From Quatrionicoccus australiensis (GTDB taxonomy: Bacteria; Pseudomonadota; Gammaproteobacteria; Burkholderiales; Rhodocyclaceae), in the NCBI RefSeq assembly GCF_020510425.1, contig NZ_JAHBAH010000001.1:1054001-1118000 (forward strand): 64,000 nt of DNA. Reading direction: 5' to 3'. The position numbers and the translations under genes are program-made. The notes under the pieces are model-generated. The model ran no database searches. It saw only the letters and a program-made list of their open reading frames with translations, and was not told the DNA's origin. Each line of letters opens with the position of its first letter. The first letter of the stretch is position 1. Shown one piece after another: positions 17,858 to 25,920 of the stretch.

Positions 17858-17941
17858 TCACTTTCGATTGATAAACAACCAGGCCATCCCCAGTGGTACG
17901 ACGATAACGGCCACCGTCAGCAGAAAATTCACGGCATCCAT
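17858..17941 (-). CDS. 27-residue single-pass membrane peptide, first gene of the kdpDE unit
   Basis: The peptide starts MDAVNFLLTVAVIVVPLGMA, ends WLFINRK, and is one hydrophobic helix with a basic tail. A textbook ribosome site (CGAGGAAAT) sits directly ahead of the ATG. The stop is 8 nt before the start of the next gene. It is comparable in size to KdpF but has no clear sequence match to it. It is the first reading frame after the KdpE-like promoter element. Function unknown; a small helper of KdpD or the pump is conceivable. Confidence 0.6.
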   Translation of the reverse strand: MDAVNFLLTVAVIVVPLGMAWLFINRK

Positions 17942-17975
17942 ATTTCCTCGTTTCCACAGGTCTGGTACCAGACGA

Positions 17976-18042
17976 ATACTAGACAGGACAATTTCAAGAT
18001 TTTGCAAAATATCGGGGGGCGGATATAAAAAGAACGTAAAAA
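17976..18042 (-). promoter_or_regulatory. Candidate KdpE-controlled promoter of the kdpDE unit
   Basis: On the minus strand TTTTTACGTTCTTTTTATAT lies at 18042-18023 and a -10-like TAGTAT at 17981-17976, 41 nt apart. The same pair occurs ahead of kdpFABC (24186-24119): 16 of 20 bases identical and 42 nt apart. Direct half-sites TTTAC / TTTATA resemble the T-rich KdpE operator described for E. coli. No good -35 is present, as expected for an activated promoter. Confidence 0.55.
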
Positions 18043-18055
18043 CCAGTCTGCCGGG

Positions 18056-18517
18056 TCAGACTGGAACGGGCCAGTCCGCAAACAATTGTTTTACCGCTGC
18101 CGACTCCCGGCCCTGATGCAAACGCTCGCGGAAACGGGCATCGGAAAACAGCCGCGTCGCTTCAGCCAGGATGCTCAGGTGTTCCTCCGTCGCCTGCTTC
18201 GGCACCAGCAGGACAAGGATATCGGATACCGGCTTGCCATCCGGGGCGCCGAACGGAATCGGCGACTGGAGACGAACGTAGGCCAGTTGTATGCAAAGAA
18301 GGTCCTTGATGCGCGCGTGTGGAATGGCAACCCCCTCGCCCAGGCCTGTTGATCCAACCTGTTCACGACGCGACAGACTGAGGACAACCCACTCCTTCGG
18401 CATGCCGTGCATCGCCTCCATGTGCCGACCGATGGCGTCGAAGAGTTGCTCTTTGTTCGCCACCTCCAGATCAAGGATGATGTCCCGTGCGGGAAGAAGA
18501 TCAGCGATCGATTTCAA
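18056..18517 (-). CDS. ptsN: PtsN-like PTS EIIA(Ntr) protein
   Basis: A 153-residue EIIA domain of the fructose/nitrogen type. It begins LKSIADLLPARDIILDLEV, and the phosphorylatable histidine is in GVAIPHARIKD (about residue 73). ILVLLVPKQATEEHLSILAE and LFSDARFRERL complete the fold. The start is a TTG with GAGGAGGAAT ahead of it; no ATG gives a better fit. EIIA(Ntr) is a regulatory PTS protein; in E. coli its unphosphorylated form stimulates KdpD and inhibits TrkA. Its place between kdpFABC-porin and kdpDE points to a dedicated potassium role, and it is probably a paralogue of an rpoN-linked copy elsewhere (not visible here). Confidence 0.88.
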   Translation of the reverse strand: MKSIADLLPARDIILDLEVANKEQLFDAIGRHMEAMHGMPKEWVVLSLSRREQVGSTGLGEGVAIPHARIKDLLCIQLAYVRLQSPIPFGAPDGKPVSDILVLLVPKQATEEHLSILAEATRLFSDARFRERLHQGRESAAVKQLFADWPVPV

Positions 18518-18545
18518 AGGGTATTCCTCCTCGGGACGATGTATC

Positions 18546-18599
18546 CGCCAGCGTTCGATCCACTGGCGGCACGATGCTGCGGGATGGCCCGCAGCATCG
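18546..18599. other. Two tandem hairpins between the porin gene and ptsN
   Basis: A perfect 12-bp stem with a 4-nt loop (cgatgctgcggg at 18572-18583 with cccgcagcatcg at 18588-18599) lies next to a 7-bp stem (ccgccag at 18546-18552 with ctggcgg at 18563-18569). No T-run follows on either strand. They may reduce read-through or protect the upstream message. Confidence 0.5.
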
Positions 18600-18632
18600 C
18601 GCTTGATGAACTGCGCGGGCATGGGCCTGCGT

Positions 18633-19442
18633 TCAGAAAGCCTTGACGACAGAAAGGACGGCGATGCCGCGACCGCCATTTTTGCTCTTCGTGCCGGTCT
18701 TGTTGCCCTGGGCATCAAGATTATTGGAGAAGCAATAGACTTGACTGGTAGCGCAGTCACCCTTGGCATCGGTGTCCACGTAGGCAAGACCAAAGACGTA
18801 ACCGCTGACATCCTTGGTCACACCAAGTTTCCAGTCGGTGTAGGAAGCGTCGCTGACTTTGCCAAAGTCGAGATGACCAAGGTGACCATTGACCGCCCAG
18901 CCCTCGCCCAGATCGTAGTTGGCACTGAGATCAATGTAACCAGCCCCCTTGGTGTTGCCACCGGTGGAGGTTTTTGCACCGAAGTAGTCAGTCACGGCAT
19001 AGGAATACTTGAGCGAGATGAATTTCCAGCTGGCAGCGACGTACAACTCGCCGTTATCGACTGTCTTGCCGAGATAGGTGGAACCCGGGTAGTAGTAATA
19101 CAGGCCACCGACATCAAGCCCGAAATCGCCAAAGCTGGCCTTGTAACCGCCGTAGAAATCCGTTTCCAGATTGCCTTCCGGATAACCGGCACCGGAAGAG
19201 ACATTGGAATTCCAGTTGCCGAAATACAGACCGCTCGAATGGGTGTAATCGAGGCCGCCTTGCAGGGCCGGCTTGCCGAAGGTCTGGTCGATACCACGGA
19301 AACGGTAGCTGGAAAACAGGCCGAGATTGCCGGTCAGGCTATGCTCGGAGGTCGGCGCATCCTCGGCCAGAACCGGTGCCGCACAAGCAGCAGCCAGGGC
19401 AAGGGCGACAAGGGAACGAAGCGAAGCGGTATTCTTTTGCAT
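18633..19442 (-). CDS. TorF-family outer-membrane porin
   Basis: The protein has 269 residues. A signal peptide of about 26 residues ends in LAAACAAPVLA-ED. The mature part has alternating short strands with many aromatic and glycine residues: LTGNLGLFSSYRFRGIDQTF, GLYFGNWNSNVS, ETDFYGGYKASFGDFGLDVG, and a C-terminal strand ending in VVKAF, with terminal Phe as in outer-membrane beta-barrels. RFRGIDQT and NWNSNV are characteristic of the TIGR02001 / TorF family of putative porins. It lies 17 nt downstream of kdpC, in line with the pump genes, so it probably belongs to the kdp transcript. The solute is unknown. Confidence 0.88.
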   Translation of the reverse strand: MQKNTASLRSLVALALAAACAAPVLAEDAPTSEHSLTGNLGLFSSYRFRGIDQTFGKPALQGGLDYTHSSGLYFGNWNSNVSSGAGYPEGNLETDFYGGYKASFGDFGLDVGGLYYYYPGSTYLGKTVDNGELYVAASWKFISLKYSYAVTDYFGAKTSTGGNTKGAGYIDLSANYDLGEGWAVNGHLGHLDFGKVSDASYTDWKLGVTKDVSGYVFGLAYVDTDAKGDCATSQVYCFSNNLDAQGNKTGTKSKNGGRGIAVLSVVKAF

Positions 19443-19459
19443 GAAAATCTCTCTGTAGT

Positions 19460-20032
19460 TTAACGAAGTGCATCAAGCGCAATATTGAGTTGCAGGACAT
19501 TGACCCGCGGCTCGCCGAAGACGCCCCATTGGCGGCCTTCGGTATGCTGGCTGACCAGCGCCTTGACATCGGCAACCAGCAGATGGCGCTGGCCGGCAAT
19601 GCGGGCTACCTGGTAGACAGCGGCTTCCGGACTGATGTGCGGGTCGAGCCCGCTGGCCGAAGCGTTGACCAGATCGGCCGGGATCGGCAGCTTGTTGTCA
19701 GGGTCAGCCGCCTGCAAAGCCTCGATCCGCCCCTTGACGGCATCGACCAGGGCCGGATTGAGCGGTCCCTGATTGGAGCCGCTGGAGGCACTGGCGTTGT
19801 ACGGCATCGGCCCGGTGGCCGAGGGACGGCCCCAGAAATACTTGGGATCGCTGAAGTTCTGGCCGATCAGTCGGGAACCGACTGCCTTGCCATCCTTGAC
19901 GATCAGGCTGCCAGCGGCGGCTTCGGGGAAAGCGAGCTTGGCGACGCCGGTGACGGCCAGCGGGTAGGCAATACCGGTGACGGCAGTAAGCAGAACGAAG
20001 AGACTGACGGCAGGACGCAACAGGGTTTTCAT
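19460..20032 (-). CDS. kdpC: KdpC, potassium-transporting ATPase subunit C
   Basis: A 190-residue subunit with one N-terminal membrane helix ([20 protein letters not shown]). The family motifs are present: [33 protein letters not shown] and [20 protein letters not shown]. KdpC anchors the KdpFABC complex and raises its ATP affinity. It follows kdpB by 11 nt and precedes the TorF porin gene. Confidence 0.98.
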   Translation of the reverse strand: MKTLLRPAVSLFVLLTAVTGIAYPLAVTGVAKLAFPEAAAGSLIVKDGKAVGSRLIGQNFSDPKYFWGRPSATGPMPYNASASSGSNQGPLNPALVDAVKGRIEALQAADPDNKLPIPADLVNASASGLDPHISPEAAVYQVARIAGQRHLLVADVKALVSQHTEGRQWGVFGEPRVNVLQLNIALDALR

Positions 20033-20043
20033 GAGTTTTCTCC

Positions 20044-22110
20044 TCAGGCCAGACCGACGGCGGCAATTGCCATGTCGATCAGCTTGATGCCGATAAAGGG
20101 AACGATGACGCCACCTAGGCCGTAGATCGCCAGATTCTGGCGCAACAGCGTTGCAGCGCCGAGCGGCCGGTACTTGACGCCTTTCAGGGCGAGCGGGATC
20201 AGGAAGACGATGATCAGCGCATTGAAGATCACCGCCGACAGGATGGCCGAGGCCGGACTGGCCAGCCCCATGACGTTGAGCGCGGCGAGTTGCGGGTAAG
20301 TCGTCACGAAAGCGGCCGGGATGATCGCGAAATACTTGGCGATATCGTTGGCGATGGAAAACGTCGTCAGAGAACCGCGCGTCATCAGCATCTGCTTGCC
20401 GGTCTCGACCACCTCGATCAGCTTGGTCGGGTTGGAATCGAGGTCGACCATGTTGCCGGCTTCCTTTGCCGCCTGCGTGCCGGTGTTCATGGCCACCGCG
20501 ACGTCGGCCTGGGCCAGCGCCGGCGCGTCGTTGGTCCCGTCGCCGGTCATCGCCACCAGGCGGCCTTCCGCCTGGTACTGGCGGATCAGCGCCAGCTTGG
20601 CTTCCGGCGTCGCTTCCGGCAGGAAGTCATCAACCCCGGCTTCGGCAGCGATGGCGGCAGCGGTAATGCGGTTGTCACCGGTCACCATGATGGTCTTGAT
20701 GCCCATCTGGCGCAGTTCGGCAAAACGCTCCTTGATGCCGCCCTTGACGATGTCCTTGAGTTCGACGACACCCATGACGCGCGTCCCGTCGGTGACCACC
20801 AGCGGCGTACTGCCGCGCCGGGCGACCTCATCGACCTTGCCGATGACCGATTTGGGAAAACTGCCGCCCAGCGCCTCGACGTGTTTCCTGATGGCTTCGG
20901 CCGCGCCCTTGCGGATCTGACGGCCTGCCATGTCCACGCCGCTCATCCGGGTATTGGCCGAGAAATGCACGAAATGGGCATCCAGCGCGTGAATATCACG
21001 CTCGCGCAACTGGAAGCGCTGCTTGGCCAGCACCACGATACTGCGCCCTTCCGGCGTTTCGTCAGCCAGCGAGGCCAGTTGGGCGGCGTCGGCCAGTTCG
21101 GCTTCGCTGACACCATCAGCCGGCAGGAAAGTGGAAGCTTGACGATTGCCCAGCGTGATCGTGCCGGTCTTGTCCATCAACAACACATCGACGTCGCCGG
21201 CCGCTTCGACGGCACGGCCGGAGGTGGCAATCACGTTGGCCTGCATCATGCGGCTCATGCCGGCGACACCGATGGCCGAAAGGAGCCCGGCGATGGTGGT
21301 CGGGATCAGGCAGACGAGCAGCGCGATCAGCACCGTGATGCTGATCGGCGTACCGGCCCCGGCCACTTCGACGCTGAACAGCGAGAACGGCAGCAGGGTG
21401 ACGACGACACCGAGGAAGACGATGGTCAGCGCGACGAGCAGGATGGTCAGGGCGATTTCGTTCGGCGTCTTCTGACGCTTGGCGTTTTCGACCATGGCAA
21501 TCATGCGGTCGACGAAGGTTTCACCCGGATTTACCGTGACCCGGACGACGATCCAGTCGGACAGCACGCGGGTGCCGCCGGTCACGGCCGAGAAGTCGCC
21601 GCCGGATTCGCGGATAACGGGAGCCGATTCGCCGGTGATGGCGGATTCGTCCACCGAGGCAACGCCTTCGATGACTTCGCCGTCGGCCGGGATGGTTTCC
21701 TGCGCCTGGACAACGATCACGTCACCCTTGCGCAGGTCGGCGGCCGGGGTCATCTGCCACTCCGCACCGAAGCGGGGTTCGCGCAGTTTCTTGGCCCAGG
21801 TTTCCTTTTTCAGGCCGCGCAGCGAAGCAGCTTGCGCCTTGCTGCGGCCCTCGGCCAGCGCTTCGGCAAAATTGGCGAAAAGCACCGTGAACCACAACCA
21901 GATGGTGATGGCCAGGATGAAGCCGGGCTGCGCCTCCCCCTCGCCACCGAGGGCTTGCACCCAGAGGATGGTGGTCAGGATGCTGCCGACGTAAACGACG
22001 AACATCACCGGATTGCGCCATTGCACCGCCGGATTGAGCTTGCGGAAGGCATCGGCGATGGCGGGCAGGGCCAGCGCCGGATCGAACAGGGTAAAAGTCT
22101 TGCGGGTCAT
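20044..22110 (-). CDS. kdpB: KdpB, P-type ATPase catalytic subunit
   Basis: The 688-residue ATPase has the phosphorylation motif [14 protein letters not shown] (about residue 315), TGESAPV in the actuator domain, the ATP-binding [10 protein letters not shown], and hinge [18 protein letters not shown]. Seven or so membrane helices are visible, including [20 protein letters not shown]. KdpB hydrolyses ATP to drive K+ uptake through KdpA. It lies 18 nt downstream of kdpA. Long open frames on the opposite strand across this gene are GC-related and not coding. Confidence 0.98.
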   Translation of the reverse strand: MTRKTFTLFDPALALPAIADAFRKLNPAVQWRNPVMFVVYVGSILTTILWVQALGGEGEAQPGFILAITIWLWFTVLFANFAEALAEGRSKAQAASLRGLKKETWAKKLREPRFGAEWQMTPAADLRKGDVIVVQAQETIPADGEVIEGVASVDESAITGESAPVIRESGGDFSAVTGGTRVLSDWIVVRVTVNPGETFVDRMIAMVENAKRQKTPNEIALTILLVALTIVFLGVVVTLLPFSLFSVEVAGAGTPISITVLIALLVCLIPTTIAGLLSAIGVAGMSRMMQANVIATSGRAVEAAGDVDVLLMDKTGTITLGNRQASTFLPADGVSEAELADAAQLASLADETPEGRSIVVLAKQRFQLRERDIHALDAHFVHFSANTRMSGVDMAGRQIRKGAAEAIRKHVEALGGSFPKSVIGKVDEVARRGSTPLVVTDGTRVMGVVELKDIVKGGIKERFAELRQMGIKTIMVTGDNRITAAAIAAEAGVDDFLPEATPEAKLALIRQYQAEGRLVAMTGDGTNDAPALAQADVAVAMNTGTQAAKEAGNMVDLDSNPTKLIEVVETGKQMLMTRGSLTTFSIANDIAKYFAIIPAAFVTTYPQLAALNVMGLASPASAILSAVIFNALIIVFLIPLALKGVKYRPLGAATLLRQNLAIYGLGGVIVPFIGIKLIDMAIAAVGLA

Positions 22111-22128
22111 TATTTTCTCTCCCCTCGC

Positions 22129-23907
22129 TTAGTGACCGGCCCAGAGCACCAGGTGCTCGATGACGGGGCCGAGAGCCAACGCCGGGACGTAATTCAGGAG
22201 GCCGACCAGCAGCACGGTGCCGATCAGCAGCGTGACAAACAGCGGGCCATGCGTCGGCAGCGTGCCGGCACCGACGGCGATGCGCTTCTTGGCGGCCAGC
22301 GAGCCGGCAATCGCCAGCACCGGCACGATCACGCCGAAGCGGCCGAACCACATGGCGATGCCGAGCATCACGTTGTAGAACGGCGTGTTGGCGGACAGCC
22401 CGGCAAAGGCGCTGCCGTTGTTGTTGGCGGCCGAAGTGAAGGCATAAAGAATTTCCGAGAAACCGTGTGCCCCAGGATTGGCGACACCCGCCTTGCCATC
22501 GACCGCCATCACCGCAATGGCGGTGCCAACCAGCACCAGCAGCGGCGTGACCAGGATGGCGATCGAGACCATCTTCATTTCAAAGGCTTCGATCTTCTTG
22601 CCCAGGTATTCCGGCGTGCGGCCGATCATCAGGCCGGCAACAAACACCGCCAGGATGGCGAAGACCAGCATGCCATAGAGGCCGGTACCGACGCCGCCGA
22701 ACACCACTTCGCCGAGTTGCATGTCGATCAACGGCACGAGGCCGCCAAGCGGCGTAAACGAGTCGTGCATGGCGTTGACCGCACCGCAGGAGGCAAGCGT
22801 GGTGATGGTCGCGAACAGGCCGGAATCGGCAACGCCGAAGCGGGTTTCCTTGCCTTCCATATTGCCGGCGGCGGAGTCGACACCCAACTGGGTGAGCAGC
22901 GGATTGGCCTGCTGTTCGAAATGCATCGCACCATAGGCCAGCGTGACGAACATCAGGGTCATCGCCGCGAGTACAGCCCAGCCCTGACGCGTATCGCCGA
23001 CCATCCGACCAAAGACAAAGCAGAGCGCGGCCGGGATCAGAAAGATGGACAGCATCTCGATGAAATTGGACAACGGCGTCGGATTCTCAAAGGGATGCGC
23101 CGAGTTGGCGTTCATGAAACCGCCACCGTTGGTACCCAGCATCTTGATTGCTTCCTGCGAGGCAACCGGCCCCATGGCCAGCGTCTGGCTTTGCGTCTGC
23201 GTCGGTTCGGTAACGACAGCACCCTGGTCGTTCTTCATCGGCTGACCGGCAGCATCGACTTTCGGATTGTCGAAACTGGTCACTTCCAGCGTCGTGACTT
23301 CCTTGTAGGCGTCAAAATTCTGGATGACGCCCTGGCTGGCCAGTGCCAGCGCACAAACGACGGAAAGCGGCAACAGGATATGCAGCGTGACACGGGTCAG
23401 ATCAACCCAGGCATTGCCGACGGTTTTCACCGAATGACGGGCGAAACCGCGGATCAGGGCAATCACCACGACAATGCCGGTGGCTGCCGAAAGAAAGTTC
23501 TGAACCGCAAGACCCAGCATCTGCGTCAGGTAACTCATTGTTGCTTCGCCAACATACCCCTGCCAGTTCGTATTGGCGACAAAGCTGATGGCGGTATTGA
23601 ACGACGAGTCAGGGCTGACATTCGGGAAAGCCTGCGGATTGAGTGGCAGATAAATCTGCAGGCGTTGCAGGGCATAAACCGCAAGGAAGCCGAGAAAATT
23701 GAACAAAAGAATGGCAAAGGCGTATTTCAACCAGCCCATTTCCTCGTCCGGGCGGATACCGCACAGGCGATAGAGGGGTGATTCGATCTTGCCGGCCAGA
23801 CGCAAGCGGCCTTCCATCACATTGGCAATATAGGTGCCCAATGGTTTGACGGTCAGCAGCAGGACGCAAAGAAAAGTCCCAAGAAGAATCCAGGCATGAT
23901 GACTCAT
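22129..23907 (-). CDS. kdpA: KdpA, potassium-binding channel-like subunit
   Basis: The 592-residue subunit has about ten membrane helices. All four selectivity-filter-like loops can be read: [45 protein letters not shown] and [11 protein letters not shown]. It binds K+ with high affinity and passes it to KdpB. Its ATG overlaps the kdpF stop by 3 nt (ATGA), consistent with coupled translation. Confidence 0.98.
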   Translation of the reverse strand: MSHHAWILLGTFLCVLLLTVKPLGTYIANVMEGRLRLAGKIESPLYRLCGIRPDEEMGWLKYAFAILLFNFLGFLAVYALQRLQIYLPLNPQAFPNVSPDSSFNTAISFVANTNWQGYVGEATMSYLTQMLGLAVQNFLSAATGIVVVIALIRGFARHSVKTVGNAWVDLTRVTLHILLPLSVVCALALASQGVIQNFDAYKEVTTLEVTSFDNPKVDAAGQPMKNDQGAVVTEPTQTQSQTLAMGPVASQEAIKMLGTNGGGFMNANSAHPFENPTPLSNFIEMLSIFLIPAALCFVFGRMVGDTRQGWAVLAAMTLMFVTLAYGAMHFEQQANPLLTQLGVDSAAGNMEGKETRFGVADSGLFATITTLASCGAVNAMHDSFTPLGGLVPLIDMQLGEVVFGGVGTGLYGMLVFAILAVFVAGLMIGRTPEYLGKKIEAFEMKMVSIAILVTPLLVLVGTAIAVMAVDGKAGVANPGAHGFSEILYAFTSAANNNGSAFAGLSANTPFYNVMLGIAMWFGRFGVIVPVLAIAGSLAAKKRIAVGAGTLPTHGPLFVTLLIGTVLLVGLLNYVPALALGPVIEHLVLWAGH

Positions 23908-23996
23908 GAAAAATTCTCCGGATTGAGCAGTGCCGCGATCAGATAGACCAGCAGGCCGGCGGCAACGCCGCCACTAAGGACGAATAGCCAGATCAT
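23904..23996 (-). CDS. kdpF: KdpF, 30-residue stabilising subunit
   Basis: The peptide starts [20 protein letters not shown] and ends LLNPENFS; the C-terminal 'AALLxPExF' ending is diagnostic of KdpF. It is one membrane helix that stabilises the KdpABC complex. GGGAGG lies just ahead of the ATG. It overlaps kdpA at its end and another tiny frame at its start. Confidence 0.92.
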   Translation of the reverse strand: MIWLFVLSGGVAAGLLVYLIAALLNPENFS

Positions 23997-24085
23997 TTGG
24001 CACCTCCCAGCCGGGCACAGCCGCTGGCGAGAGCCAGCATCAGGGCAAGAAACAGCCCGATACCGGCGAGATAGACGAGATCCAT
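23993..24085 (-). CDS. 30-residue membrane peptide ahead of kdpF
   Basis: A 30-codon frame starting MDLVYLAGIGLFLALMLALA and ending [10 protein letters not shown]. It has one hydrophobic helix and a C-terminal GCxRL segment. Its stop overlaps the kdpF ATG (ATGA), the same junction used between kdpF and kdpA. It is the first frame behind the kdp promoter, with a 33-nt leader from the -10 element. GGGG 8 nt ahead of the ATG may serve as ribosome site. I know of no named function. Confidence 0.6.
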   Translation of the reverse strand: MDLVYLAGIGLFLALMLALASGCARLGGAK

Positions 24086-24118
24086 ATGTACACCCCATGT
24101 TGAAATTGCGACAGGGGC

Positions 24119-24186
24119 ATACTAGAAAAATCGCTATCAAAATCTTCTAGAAATACGGGGTGGGAAATATAAAGAAACGGTAAAAA
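24119..24186 (-). promoter_or_regulatory. Candidate KdpE-controlled promoter of kdpFABC
   Basis: On the minus strand TTTTTACCGTTTCTTTATAT lies at 24186-24167 and TAGTAT at 24124-24119, 42 nt apart. The layout and sequence repeat the element ahead of the kdpDE unit. T-rich direct half-sites TTTAC / TTTATA match the description of KdpE operators. The transcript would start about 25 nt ahead of the first small gene. Confidence 0.6.
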
Positions 24187-24535
24187 TCGCGGGCGCGATG
24201 AGTCGTAAAAACTCGTGCGCCAATGGCAACAGACAACTTCATGCCCGCGAAGTCATGGCCATTGAGTCGCCTGTATTGGGATACGCGGAGCGGATAGCGA
24301 GTTTGCACAATCGCCCCGCCAAGGGCGCAGGCCGGGCAATGCATTGCTGGCGTCAGGAATGGCTGACGCCTCGATCCCGATGCAGACCTCCCTGACCGGC
24401 ATCTCGGTATAAAGCGCCTTGCCGCAAATCCCGGCGCAATACTTTCTCCACCCCACAACAACGGAACTTCCCGCCCCGAAGTCAGTCAGTTTTTGTGCAG
24501 GCAGTCTGCATATCCCCAACCCTGGAGTACCCAAC
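24187..24535. other. Intergenic region between divergent kdp and the 65-residue gene
   Basis: No convincing gene was found in this 349-nt stretch. A perfect 8-bp hairpin ggcgtcag / ctgacgcc occurs at 24349-24370. A promoter for the 65-residue gene must lie in the right half, but no clear -35/-10 pair was identified. Confidence 0.5.
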
Positions 24536-24733
24536 ATGGCCAAACCCGCAACAGGTATCTGGAAATCCGGCAGTGGTTTCCCTGAAGTCACGGTTCGCGC
24601 AGTCAAGGAATACACCGATGCCGAGGGCTATTTCCTCGCAGCGGTCGACATCGCCGGGGAGCCGGAAAGCCTTGAACTCGATCCCGAGGAGTGGGACATC
24701 TTCGTCAAGGCCAACGCGCTCATGCCGGCCTGA
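24536..24733 (+). CDS. 65-residue protein of unknown function
   Basis: The small soluble acidic protein starts MAKPATGIWKSGSGFPEVTV and contains EVTVRAVKEYTDAEGYFLAA and DPEEWDIFVKAN. GGAG lies 8 nt ahead of the ATG. Its own terminator follows. I recognise no family. The pattern of short strands with a final helix suggests a compact single domain. Confidence 0.65.
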   Translation: MAKPATGIWKSGSGFPEVTVRAVKEYTDAEGYFLAAVDIAGEPESLELDPEEWDIFVKANALMPA

Positions 24734-24755
24734 GCACGACTTGTTCGAAGACATG

Positions 24756-24785
24756 GGGAGGACAGGCAAGCTGTCCTCCCTTTTT
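24756..24785 (+). terminator. Rho-independent terminator of the 65-residue gene
   Basis: A 10-bp stem gggaggacag / ctgtcctccc with loop gcaag is followed by TTTTT. The T-run touches the stop codon of the converging yhhJ-like gene, so the hairpin may also serve that operon from the other side. Confidence 0.9.
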
Positions 24786-25918
24786 CATATCTGCGTCTGC
24801 GTTACCGACTTGCGGAAGCGGAACAGCGCCAGGTTGAAGAAGGCCGCCCCGACGCCGGTCATCGCCAGCAGATCCTGCCAGATGACCGAAAAGTCGGCAC
24901 CGCGATACAGGATGCCCTGCGCCAATCGCACGAAATAGGTGGTCGGTGCCGCCAGCATGATGTCCTGGACCAGTTGCGGCATACTTTCGCGCGGCGTGAC
25001 GCCGCCGGACAGCATCAGCAGCGGGATGATGCAGAGAATGATCAGCAGCCCGAACTGCGGCATCGACCGGGCCAGCGTGCTGAGGAAGATGCCGATCGAG
25101 GCCGCCGCGAACAGGTAGCAGGTCGCCGCCGCCAGGAAAAGCGGCACCGAACCGGCGATCGGCACCTTGAGCACCATCTGGACCATGACGATCAGCCCGA
25201 AGCTGGCGCCGAGCAGCACGGCCAAGCCGTTTGCCCAGATCTTGGCGAGCATGATTTCGAAAGGCGTCAGCGGCATCACCAGCAGGTGTTCGAGGGTGCC
25301 GTGCTCGCGCTCGCGGATGAAGGCGGCACCGACCAGGATGATGGTCAGCATGGTGACGTTGTTGATCACCTCCATGACGCCGCCGAACCAGACGCCGGTC
25401 AGGTTCGGGTTGAAGCGCACCCGGGTGCTCAACGTGATCGGCGTCTGTGTGCTGTTGCGGGTGCCGGTCAGGTATTCGTTGACCTCGCCAAGCGCGATGC
25501 TCTTGATGTAGGTCGAGCCGATGAAGGCCTGGCTCATGATCGTCGCGTCGATATTGAGCTGCACATCCGGCTTGCGGCCGGCCTGCACGTCGCGCTGGAA
25601 GTTGGCCGGGATGATCAGCGTGAAGTTGTAGCGCCCGGAATCCATGCCCTTGTCGAGTTCGGCCAATGTCGCCTGGTACGGTGGACTGAAATATGGCGGG
25701 TAAAACGCATCGACGATGCGCCGCGACAAGGGCGACTGGTCTTCATCGACCACCGCCACCGGCGCGTTGCGCAATTCCAGCGAAGCGCCGGTCGCCGCCG
25801 TGTAGATGGCGCCGGAGAAGGCCCAGGCGATCAGGATCAGCAGCACCTTGTCGGCGCCCAGGCTTTTCAGCTCCTTCAAGCCGAGGCGGTAGATATTGCT
25901 CCAGGTAACCCAGCGCAT
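24785..25918 (-). CDS. yhhJ: ABC-2 type permease of the YhhJ family
   Basis: A 377-residue membrane protein with one N-terminal helix (VLLILIAWAFSGAIYTAATG), a large periplasmic domain (about 45-180), and five C-terminal helices including VTMLTIILVGAAFIREREHG. EREHGTLEHLLVMPLTPFEI is the ABC-2 permease signature. It forms the last gene of a yhiI-rbbA-yhhJ operon, 2 nt behind rbbA. Such exporters are thought to extrude hydrophobic compounds; the substrate here is not known. Confidence 0.9.
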   Translation of the reverse strand: MRWVTWSNIYRLGLKELKSLGADKVLLILIAWAFSGAIYTAATGASLELRNAPVAVVDEDQSPLSRRIVDAFYPPYFSPPYQATLAELDKGMDSGRYNFTLIIPANFQRDVQAGRKPDVQLNIDATIMSQAFIGSTYIKSIALGEVNEYLTGTRNSTQTPITLSTRVRFNPNLTGVWFGGVMEVINNVTMLTIILVGAAFIREREHGTLEHLLVMPLTPFEIMLAKIWANGLAVLLGASFGLIVMVQMVLKVPIAGSVPLFLAAATCYLFAAASIGIFLSTLARSMPQFGLLIILCIIPLLMLSGGVTPRESMPQLVQDIMLAAPTTYFVRLAQGILYRGADFSVIWQDLLAMTGVGAAFFNLALFRFRKSVTQTQI

Positions 25919-25920
25919 GC

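Noticed and set aside
20290..23781. Very long open frame on the plus strand across kdpB and kdpA
   Set aside because: It is antisense to two certain genes, has a low-complexity Arg/Gly/Asp/Gln composition and no ribosome site. It results from high GC at third codon positions.
24147..24461. Minus-strand frame of about 104 codons upstream of kdp
   Set aside because: It would run across the KdpE-like promoter, has no ribosome site and no domain.
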